From assembly GCA_902581585.1 (NCBI GenBank), contig CACHPB010000006.1, forward strand, positions 1 to 64,000: DNA of 64,000 nucleotides, written 5' to 3'. The notes below the pieces were generated by a model that ran no database searches, was not told the DNA's origin, and saw only the letters and a list, made by a program, of their open reading frames with translations. Of the stretch, positions 46,540-53,265 are shown piece after piece. How positions within the stretch are numbered: position 1 is the stretch's first letter; the number at the start of each line of letters is the position of its first letter. The position numbers were made by a program, and so were the translations under genes. The stretch is from an uncultured Pelagibacteraceae bacterium (GTDB lineage: Bacteria; Pseudomonadota; Alphaproteobacteria; Pelagibacterales; Pelagibacteraceae).

Positions 46540-47400
46540 ATGAAGGCTGTAATACTCAATGCATCCGCTTGGATGATTGTTCCTTTTATGGATGCTTTTG
46601 CAAAATATTTAAGCTCCTCTATGGACGTTTTGCAAATTACTTGGGCTAGATATTTTTTTACTGTTGTTTTTGCTCTTTTTATAATGCTTATTTTTGATAG
46701 AAAATCTTTAGTTTGGAGTAAAAAACCTTTACTGCAATTGATAAGAGGGTTGATTTTTGTCTTTTCCACTTATTTATTCTTTTATGCAATTTCTGAAATT
46801 TCATTACCAAAAGCACTTACACTAGCATTTGTTGCTCCTATATGTGTAACTGCAATGTCACCTTTTTTTCTAAATGAAAAGGTTGGTTTAAGAAGGTGGA
46901 CCGCTGTATCTATGGGTTTTATAGGTACCTTAATTGTAATCAGACCAGGGTTTATAGAGATTAATTTAGCTACTTTAGCTGCTTTAGGTAATGGTATTTG
47001 CTATGGGTTTTACCTAATAATTACTCGAAAATTAAGCTCATCTGACAACTCTCTTTTAACTTTGTTATTTGCTGGAACAGTAGGGACTATAGTAATGTCT
47101 TTCTTTATGCCAGGTGTCTGGATACAACCATCTAATAGTCAGTGGATTATGATGGCTTTAATTGGTTTTATAGCTTCAATTGCACATCTTTTTATAATTC
47201 TATCATTAAAATTAGCAGATGCCTCTAAACTTGCTCCTCTTGGGTATACTGAAATTATTACTAATATTTTGCTAAGTTATTATATATTTAATGAATTACC
47301 AGATAATTGGACATATTTGGGACTTTTTATAATTGTTCTTTGCGGTTTATATATATCTAGGAGAGAATATTATTTATCCAAACTTTATATAGGTAAGTAA
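46540..47400 (+). CDS. DMT superfamily (EamA) transporter
   Basis: A 286-residue permease with ten predicted helices and two EamA repeats; the first includes ALTLAFVAPICVTAMSPFFL and the second LADASKLAPLGYTEII. The substrate is unknown. It is the last core-type gene before the gene-free stretch and accessory region. Confidence 0.85.
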   Translation: MKAVILNASAWMIVPFMDAFAKYLSSSMDVLQITWARYFFTVVFALFIMLIFDRKSLVWSKKPLLQLIRGLIFVFSTYLFFYAISEISLPKALTLAFVAPICVTAMSPFFLNEKVGLRRWTAVSMGFIGTLIVIRPGFIEINLATLAALGNGICYGFYLIITRKLSSSDNSLLTLLFAGTVGTIVMSFFMPGVWIQPSNSQWIMMALIGFIASIAHLFIILSLKLADASKLAPLGYTEIITNILLSYYIFNELPDNWTYLGLFIIVLCGLYISRREYYLSKLYIGK

Positions 47401-47924
47401 TATTTACTTATATATTAAACTAACACTTTAATTATAATATATAAATTATTGTTATCGTTACTTATTTTTTATTTTTTTAAATATATTAATAATTAAAATA
47501 TAAATTTTACTTTTATAACATATCAAGAAGTCATATTTACTTATTATTTAATTTTTAACTTAATAAATTTCTATAAAGATTTAAATAAATAGGGTAGGGA
47601 AATTATCTTATTTATCAGCAAAAATTATAATACCTTAAATTTAATAATTCACATCCTTAAAAAACAAGTAAATATGCTACTTTTTATTAATATCTAAAAT
47701 TTAAAGAATATTTCTTTGCTATTAGTTTAAATATTAAAATCAGAATTATTATAAAAATAATGGGTATTTTTATTTAGCTCTGCAAAAATAGAATATAGCA
47801 TTTAAAAGCCCAAAATACCCTCTATTTTAAACATTTTTTGTTTTATGGTGCAACTTATAGGTGATATTAAAAAAATATGACTAAATATTGTATTATAAGC
47901 AAAAACCGTTGATTTTTAACATTT
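47401..47924. other. Gene-free AT-rich stretch
   Basis: The longest gap without a gene in the window (524 bases), extremely A+T rich with stop codons in all frames. I see no RNA gene or credible coding frame. It contains the AAAATACCC repeat copies described separately. It marks the left edge of the accessory region. Confidence 0.7.
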
Positions 47925-47943
47925 CTAGAGCAAAATACCCTCT
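47762..47943. repeat. CAAAATACCCTCT direct repeats with an inverted copy
   Basis: CAAAATACCCTCT occurs at 47811-47823 and again at 47931-47943, exactly 120 bases apart. The second copy is the 3' end of the MGMT gene, coding SEGIL on the minus strand. The core AAAATACCC also occurs inverted as GGGTATTTT at 47762-47770, giving a 9-base inverted repeat with the first copy. The first copy on the minus strand reads KIEGILGF then stop, like a relic of the MGMT tail. Confidence 0.6.
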
Positions 47944-48200
47944 GATTTGAGCAATTTTCTCTTAGTATTTATCCCACCTTTGCCTGAATAGCCGCCCAAT
48001 GAACCATCCGACCTGATTACTCTGTGACAAGGTATTTTTGGGGCATATGGGTTCTTTCCTATTGCATTTGCCACAGCTCTCACTGATTTTGGTTTATTTA
48101 TAGCCTTTGCTACATCAGAATAAGTCCGTATCTGACCCTTTGGTATTTTTTTAAGATATTTCCAGACTTTTAATTGAAATTTAGTCCCTTTAAGAATCAT
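47925..48200 (-). CDS. Methylated-DNA--protein-cysteine methyltransferase, short
   Basis: Suicide repair protein that takes alkyl groups from O6-alkylguanine. Only the C-terminal DNA-binding domain is present (91 residues): GTKFQLKVWKYLKKIPKGQIRTY, NAIGKNP, and the active-site PCHRVIRSDGSLGGY with Cys58. The regulatory N-terminal domain of Ada/Ogt is missing, as in many short members. Start at ATG 48200; the region upstream is the GC-rich stretch. Confidence 0.88.
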   Translation of the reverse strand: MILKGTKFQLKVWKYLKKIPKGQIRTYSDVAKAINKPKSVRAVANAIGKNPYAPKIPCHRVIRSDGSLGGYSGKGGINTKRKLLKSEGILL

Positions 48201-48220
48201 AATAAGAAAAAAACCCTGTT

Positions 48221-48420
48221 TCCTTGTACCTTTTCAGGCACAAAGAACAGTAGTTTTTGGCACGTCGTTTTATGCGCTACCGCCATGCCTTCCACTCTAC
48301 TATTTTAGCGCTACTCTGTAGAGCTTTCTGCCCTCTGGGCTTGAACCTCTCGGTTTTTCCCCAGCTGGTCAGTTAAGAGTTGCCTCTTAATTCATTTTAA
48401 CTATATCAGACTGGGTAGGT
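48221..48420. ncRNA. GC-rich candidate structured RNA
   Basis: In a gap without genes, bases 48241-48360 are 48% G+C (58 of 120 by count), far above the surrounding DNA. The stretch holds many inverted repeats: GCGCTA 48274-48279 with TAGCGC 48306-48311, CTCTAC 48295-48300 with GTAGAG 48318-48323, GCCC/GGGC at 48330-48340, and TTAAGAG-TTGC-CTCTTAA at 48373-48390. I find no match to tmRNA, RNase P RNA, SRP RNA or 5S rRNA signatures. Strand and identity are unknown. Confidence 0.45.
48373..48390. repeat. Perfect 7-base hairpin with TTGC loop
   Basis: TTAAGAG (48373-48379), loop TTGC, CTCTTAA (48384-48390), followed on the plus strand by TTCATTTT. It could be the terminator or terminal stem of the GC-rich RNA candidate if that is read on the plus strand. 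Confidence 0.45.
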
Positions 48421-48496
48421 TGTATGTATCACTTTATTGTTGAATTTTGTATGTTTTTAACAGGGTTGAATAGCGGGGATAACTTAATCTAAAACT

Positions 48497-48970
48497 TTAA
48501 GTAAACCATCTAAAACACTCATACATCGCAATTCCATAAATTGAATGACGTATCAAGAACATAAAAGAAGTTTTAAAGGGGATATCTGTATTTATTGCAA
48601 ATACACCTTGTCCAGTAAAGGGCAAAAATATTAATAATGGTGCCAAAGTTGTCAGAGCTCCAAATATAAATCCAGAAAAATAGCTCATTTTAAAGCCTAT
48701 TTGTATAAAGAAAAAATAATATATTACAGCCCAACAAATTGATACGTAGTAGTGAAAAATCCAACCCAAAAAGACTTCATATTTAATTGTTGGCATTTGG
48801 GCTATATTTGGATTGTAAAATGATCCATTTTTAAGCATATAATAGGTCCACCTGCCAACAATTCCCCAGGATGGCTCAGGAATACCTAATAATTTTAGTA
48901 AATAACCTAGAATATCTAATATTATGCAAGAAAATATACCAGCTGCAAGAATGCTTAAAATATCGATCAA
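48497..48970 (-). CDS. DUF2938 family membrane protein
   Basis: A 157-residue protein with four predicted helices. VGRWTYYMLKNGSF, the GWIFHYYVSICWAVIYY segment, a TLAP-LIFLPFTGQGVFA stretch and the late RHSIYGIAMY match the DUF2938 family, which has no established function. The conserved His, Arg and Gly residues lie near the membrane. The gene starts 6 bases after a small membrane-protein frame on the same strand, suggesting a two-gene unit. Confidence 0.75.
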   Translation of the reverse strand: MIDILSILAAGIFSCIILDILGYLLKLLGIPEPSWGIVGRWTYYMLKNGSFYNPNIAQMPTIKYEVFLGWIFHYYVSICWAVIYYFFFIQIGFKMSYFSGFIFGALTTLAPLLIFLPFTGQGVFAINTDIPFKTSFMFLIRHSIYGIAMYECFRWFT

Positions 48971-48976
48971 TTTGCC

Positions 48977-49141
48977 TCAAAACATAAGTAGAAATAACAA
49001 AACAAATATGCTTATAAAAAATATACCAAAAATAACCATTAAAATTCGATTTTTTGTTTGTTCTTTTAGTTTAGGCCAGTAATTCATGATTAGGAACGTT
49101 CCAATAACAACAATAAGACCAATAATTACATATTTAGGCAT
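48977..49141 (-). CDS. Small two-helix membrane protein
   Basis: A 54-residue open frame from ATG 49141 to TGA. It has two hydrophobic helices (about 4-18 and 34-53) joined by a basic loop, NYWPKLKEQTKNR. It ends 6 bases before the DUF2938 start on the same strand, which argues for a real co-transcribed gene. I do not recognise a family. It faces away from the recombinase gene. Confidence 0.5.
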   Translation of the reverse strand: MPKYVIIGLIVVIGTFLIMNYWPKLKEQTKNRILMVIFGIFFISIFVLLFLLMF

Positions 49142-49149
49142 TGTGAATC

Positions 49150-49177
49150 TTTTACATTAAATGCTTGACATGTAAAA
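49150..49177. repeat. Inverted repeat IR-A at the recombinase promoter
   Basis: TTTTACAT (49150-49157) and ATGTAAAA (49170-49177), 8-base perfect arms with a 12-base spacer. The -35 box TTGACA lies in the spacer and its last base is in the right arm. A likely operator or recombinase accessory site. Confidence 0.55.
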
Positions 49178-49193
49178 TGAGTTATATTATTAC
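49165..49193 (+). promoter_or_regulatory. Promoter of the tyrosine recombinase
   Basis: TTGACA (49165-49170) is a perfect -35 box; 17 bases later is TATTAC (49188-49193) as -10. Both elements lie within or beside inverted repeats, so protein binding there should affect transcription. The RNA would start near 49200 inside the larger inverted repeat. Confidence 0.5.
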
Positions 49194-49223
49194 TATTGAT
49201 AATTAATTGTTATCAATAGTAAT
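49189..49223. repeat. Inverted repeat IR-B, 14-7-14, beside the recombinase start
   Basis: ATTACTATTGATAA (49189-49202), spacer TTAATTG, TTATCAATAGTAAT (49210-49223): 14 perfect paired bases around a 7-base centre, 3 bases before the recombinase ATG at 49227. Two inverted arms around a 6-8 base centre is the layout of tyrosine-recombinase core sites. It could instead be an autoregulatory operator or a 5' hairpin in the mRNA. Confidence 0.7.
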
Positions 49224-49226
49224 TAT

Positions 49227-50180
49227 ATGAACGAACTAACAACTGATCTAAAATTACTCCAAGAAACAACTTTAAATAACCTAAAGAGCTCTAAAGCAAA
49301 TAATACTTTAAGAGCTTATAAATCAGATTTTAGAGACTTTGGAAACTTTTGTTCAAAACATGGACTTAATTCATTTCCCACAGAACCTAAAATAGTATCT
49401 CTATACTTAACTCATCTTTCAAAATATGCCAAAATAAGCACTTTAAGAAGAAGATTAGTATCAATAGGCATGGTTCATAAATTCAAAGGACACTATTTAG
49501 ATACTAAACACCCCATAATTGTTGAAAATTTAATGGGAATTAGAAGAGTAAAAGGAAGTATTCAGAAAGGTAAAAAACCTTTATTAATCAATCATTTAAA
49601 ATTAATAATGCATGTAATAGATGAAATAAAAACTAATGAAATCAAAAAGTTAAGAGATAAGGCAATTATCTTAATAGGGTTTGGTGGAGGATTTAGAAGA
49701 AGCGAACTAGTCACAATTGATTATGAAGATTTAGAATTTGTCAATGATGGAGTTAAAATTACTATCAAGAGGTCAAAAACAGATCAATATGGCGAAGGTA
49801 TGATTAAGGGACTACCCTACTTTTCAAACGAAATCTATTGTCCAGTTGTAAATTTAAAAAAGTGGCTAGAAATATCTAAAATTAAGTCTGGACCTATTTT
49901 TAGAAGATTTTCTAAAGGCTCATCTCTAACAGAAAAGAGATTAACTGACCAATCTGTAGTTTTAATAATTAAAGAATATTTAAAATTGGCAGGTATTGAA
50001 AATAAAAATTTTGCAGGTCATAGCTTAAGATCAGGTTTTGCTACTGTTGCAGCTGACTCTGGAGCCGATGAAAGAAGTATTATGGCTATGACAGGTCATA
50101 AGTCTACTCAAATGGTTAGAAGATATATAAAAGAAGCTAATATATTTAAAAATAATGCTCTTAATAAAATAAAAATATAA
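49227..50180 (+). CDS. Tyrosine recombinase/integrase
   Basis: Site-specific recombinase of 317 residues. An N-terminal SAM-like core-binding domain (about 10-105) is followed by the catalytic domain with Arg157 (GFRRSEL), Lys184 (RSKTD), His265 and Arg268 (GHSLRSGFA), His291 (TGHKS) and nucleophile Tyr300 (VRRYIKEA). All catalytic residues are present, so it should be active. No phage or transposase gene is adjacent. It resembles TnpI-like and genomic-island integrases more than XerC or XerD. It converges with the sugar dehydrogenase gene, stop to stop. Confidence 0.92.
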   Translation: MNELTTDLKLLQETTLNNLKSSKANNTLRAYKSDFRDFGNFCSKHGLNSFPTEPKIVSLYLTHLSKYAKISTLRRRLVSIGMVHKFKGHYLDTKHPIIVENLMGIRRVKGSIQKGKKPLLINHLKLIMHVIDEIKTNEIKKLRDKAIILIGFGGGFRRSELVTIDYEDLEFVNDGVKITIKRSKTDQYGEGMIKGLPYFSNEIYCPVVNLKKWLEISKIKSGPIFRRFSKGSSLTEKRLTDQSVVLIIKEYLKLAGIENKNFAGHSLRSGFATVAADSGADERSIMAMTGHKSTQMVRRYIKEANIFKNNALNKIKI

Positions 50181-51452
50181 TTATCTGTTAGTATTATCAC
50201 CAATTCTTATAATTTTTGAATCTTTGACATTATAAATATATCTAAATGGATCAATTATAATTGAGTTTTTAGGATAATTAAATTTTATAAAATCAGGATG
50301 TTTAGTTCCAATAAAAAAAACATGACTAATATCTTTGTTTGTCCAATTGTATTTATCACATACTTTTTCATAATTTTCATCTACATAAGGATCCCAGGAA
50401 TAAACTTTTTTCTCTTTCTCTTTTAAGATATTTTCTAATAATAATGCAGGACTACCTAATATTAAATTTGTCTCAGGTTTAAATGTTTTTCCTAAAATAT
50501 TAATTTGTCTATTTTCAGAGTTTTCAATAATCAAATTTGCAAGCCATTCAGATTGATTTTCTCTTTGCATCATAATATTTTCAAACCAATCATGAGATAA
50601 ATCTAACTTTTGAGAAAGATGACTTAAAGCAATATTATCTCTTGGATGACATCCTCCCCCATCTCCCATTCCACCAGTAAGATAAGCATCTGAAATTAGT
50701 CTTCTGTTTGCCATTTTTAATGCATTAGTAACATCATCAACATTAGTATTAGGTAATTTGTGACAAGCTTCCATAATTGTATTAACAAAAGAAATTTTAG
50801 TAGAAATCATTGTATTATAAGAAACTTTTATTAATTCAGCATTTTCTATAGTAGTTTTATAAAATGGAGAGTCACAAATTGTCTTGTAAAAATTTTGAGC
50901 TTTTATAGCCGCAGTCTCATCATCAACACCAAAAAGAATAAATTCTGGATAAAGGAAATCTCTAATTGTGGACCCCATCGCAATAAAAAAAGGATTATAA
51001 CAAAGTTTGGTATGCTTGCCCAACAAAGGTTTAATTTGTGTTCTGATTGTACCTGGTAGAACAGTTGAGATTATGATAACAACTTTATCTTCTCCATTTT
51101 TCTCAATTTCTTCAGCTAAATCTTTAATACCTGACTTAAGATAAGAATAGTCGAAATCTATACGTTTATTTGGGATTCGTGTAACGCCTTCATATTGAGG
51201 ATCATGAGGAGTTTGAATTGGCACAAAAATAATCTCAGAATTTTTTACCAACTTATCGATACTATTGATCTGGAGTTTTGTTTTAGGTAAATATTTGTCA
51301 ACCCACTCTTCTCTGTAACGAATTTTCCTATTTTTAATATCCTCAATTGTTTGTTTAGAGATATCAAACCCAAAAATATTATGCCCTTTATCTTCCACAG
51401 CCAAACTTACTGGCAAACCTAACTTCCCCAATCCTAAAAATCCAATATTCAT
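50181..51452 (-). CDS. Nucleotide-sugar dehydrogenase (UDP-glucose/GDP-mannose family)
   Basis: Oxidises an NDP-hexose to its uronic acid for surface polysaccharide. The 423-residue protein has the NAD motif GFLGLGKLGLPVSLAVEDKG, Lys219 in NTMISTKISFVN and catalytic Cys268 in MGDGGGCHPRDN. The cysteine context differs from the UDP-glucose form (GFGGSCFPKD), so the sugar cannot be named. It is the last gene of a minus-strand glycan cluster and overlaps the preceding gene by 4 bases. Confidence 0.88.
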   Translation of the reverse strand: MNIGFLGLGKLGLPVSLAVEDKGHNIFGFDISKQTIEDIKNRKIRYREEWVDKYLPKTKLQINSIDKLVKNSEIIFVPIQTPHDPQYEGVTRIPNKRIDFDYSYLKSGIKDLAEEIEKNGEDKVVIIISTVLPGTIRTQIKPLLGKHTKLCYNPFFIAMGSTIRDFLYPEFILFGVDDETAAIKAQNFYKTICDSPFYKTTIENAELIKVSYNTMISTKISFVNTIMEACHKLPNTNVDDVTNALKMANRRLISDAYLTGGMGDGGGCHPRDNIALSHLSQKLDLSHDWFENIMMQRENQSEWLANLIIENSENRQINILGKTFKPETNLILGSPALLLENILKEKEKKVYSWDPYVDENYEKVCDKYNWTNKDISHVFFIGTKHPDFIKFNYPKNSIIIDPFRYIYNVKDSKIIRIGDNTNR

Positions 51453-52291
51453 ACTAATAATTTTGCATCTTTAATTCTTTGTTCAACAGTTTCATTCCAA
51501 ATGATTTTATCTTTTAAAGGTATATCATCTTTAATATTCTTTAAATGAGTGTTGTCAACTTCTTCTTTAATTGTATTAGCAGAATACTGATAAAGTTTAA
51601 TTTTTTTAGATATTAAAAATTTTTTAGATCTATGACATAAATCACAAATCCATGTATCTAGATACCAAAAATTAAAATATTCACTACCTATATAGCCTAG
51701 TTTTTTATACCATTCTTTATTTACTATTGGAAAATCTGAATGTAAGTATAAATATTTTTGACCTGAGTCTACCCAAAGACAATATGGTTCGTTAATAACT
51801 TTAGAAAATTCATTGTCTATCTCTCGATCCCAGTGTTTCGATACAAAAGTTATATCATCATTTATTGGAAATAAAATTTCACCAACAGAATTCATCGCTA
51901 AATAATTATTTCTCTTAGCGTGTGAAGACAAATTATTTAAATAAATTTTATGATTTAATTCTGAATATTTTTTATCTTTCAAAATGTTTTCATATAAAAT
52001 TTTTTCTTTATCATCTATATCTAGGAGTATTAAAAGTTCAATTCTTGAAATATTACTACATGTTGAAATTATTGAGTCCAACATTCTTTTGAATTTTTTA
52101 GATCTTTCTCTAGAGGGCAACAGTAATGAAATTTTAAATTGTCTATGAGGTTTATGATTCTTAAATTTATATTTAAAATAGTTGAATTTAATTTCAGTGT
52201 ATAAAAACCAATAAATTCGACTAAATCCTTTCAATAAATCTTTCTTTAAACTTTGGAAATATTTTTTTTTAAATATCATTAATCTGATCAA
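51449..52291 (-). CDS. Predicted GT-A-fold glycosyltransferase
   Basis: A 280-residue protein with the GT2-like start ISLLLPSRERSKKFKRMLDS and a mid-protein acidic motif LFPINDDITFVSKHW where the DxD-type metal site is expected. After a basic N-terminal segment there is no clear membrane helix. Acceptor and donor are unknown. It overlaps the neighbouring genes on both sides (4 and 23 bases), so it is translated with them. Confidence 0.72.
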   Translation of the reverse strand: MIRLMIFKKKYFQSLKKDLLKGFSRIYWFLYTEIKFNYFKYKFKNHKPHRQFKISLLLPSRERSKKFKRMLDSIISTCSNISRIELLILLDIDDKEKILYENILKDKKYSELNHKIYLNNLSSHAKRNNYLAMNSVGEILFPINDDITFVSKHWDREIDNEFSKVINEPYCLWVDSGQKYLYLHSDFPIVNKEWYKKLGYIGSEYFNFWYLDTWICDLCHRSKKFLISKKIKLYQYSANTIKEEVDNTHLKNIKDDIPLKDKIIWNETVEQRIKDAKLLV

Positions 52292-53252
52292 TTAAATTAT
52301 TTGCAACTTTTGTCCAATTTTTTAATCCTTTTTTTTTAATTAAGTTGTTTCTAATTTTATTCCATAATATTTCATTAGAGAATAACTCAAGTGTATATTC
52401 AATAAATTCGTCATTATTATTCGCTATAAAACCTGTAACATTGTGTTCTACTCTTTCAGATAAACTGCCAATACCAAATGTAACTGTGGGAATACACATT
52501 TCTTTTGCTTCTTCAGCTGCCAAACAATACAATTCTGCTTTGTGTCCAGGTAAAAGACAAAGTTTTGATTTTTGTAAATCTTCAAATAACTGACGCTGAT
52601 TTCCTAATTTTCTTTTAATTACAGACCTATCGTTAATTTTAAAATTATTTTCTGTTACTAATAATTTTAGATTTTTATTTTTTTTAATAATTGAATTAGT
52701 CCATAATTTTAATAACATTTCTAAATTTCTATCTGGTCTTGAAGTAAAAATAGCTTGATTCGAATTGATTTGATCAGAAATTTTTGAATTAATGAATAAG
52801 TCATCAACTGCCCATTCAAGGTTAATAGAGCCAAACATATATAAAATTTTAGATCTATTTTTTTTATGATAATTACTTATAAAACATATTTTAGGTTTAT
52901 ATTTAAGATATGAAAAAAGTTGTCTTTTTCTTAAAAATTTTTCAATACTTTGTAAACTATGTGAAAATAGAACGTTTTTTTTAGACTTTGCATATTTAAA
53001 TAATCTGCAATCTCCATTTGCAACCACTAAATCATAACTATAGATTTGATTTATTGATTTAATATTTACCCAATTCACACCATTAATTGATTTGGAATTG
53101 TAACAATTATTTATAACAGTAACTTGATTTCCAAGATTCGCCAAAGCACTTGATAAATTTATAATAACACTTTCAGCACCTCTTAATTCTTTAGAATAAA
53201 GTGAATTTGCATCATAAACAAAGCTAGTTTTATCTACAAAACAAATATTCAT
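52269..53252 (-). CDS. Glycosyltransferase family 4-like protein
   Basis: A 327-residue GT-B-fold enzyme. The N-terminal half has RGAESVIINLSSALANLGNQ, and the C-terminal half the donor-site stretch LPGHKAELYCLAAEEAKEM with GIGSLSERV, corresponding to the ExxxxxxxE motif of GT4. It lies 13 bases downstream of the two-domain transferase gene. The transferred sugar is unknown. Confidence 0.8.
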   Translation of the reverse strand: MNICFVDKTSFVYDANSLYSKELRGAESVIINLSSALANLGNQVTVINNCYNSKSINGVNWVNIKSINQIYSYDLVVANGDCRLFKYAKSKKNVLFSHSLQSIEKFLRKRQLFSYLKYKPKICFISNYHKKNRSKILYMFGSINLEWAVDDLFINSKISDQINSNQAIFTSRPDRNLEMLLKLWTNSIIKKNKNLKLLVTENNFKINDRSVIKRKLGNQRQLFEDLQKSKLCLLPGHKAELYCLAAEEAKEMCIPTVTFGIGSLSERVEHNVTGFIANNNDEFIEYTLELFSNEILWNKIRNNLIKKKGLKNWTKVANNLIDQINDI

Positions 53253-53265
53253 GTACTATTAAAAA

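Noticed and set aside
47401..47924. CRISPR array or coding gene in the gene-free stretch
   Set aside because: There is no regularly spaced repeat series, only two copies of a 13-base repeat, and all frames are broken by stops.
48221..48420. tmRNA, RNase P RNA, SRP RNA or 5S rRNA
   Set aside because: I looked for their conserved core motifs on both strands and found none, so the region is left as an unnamed candidate.
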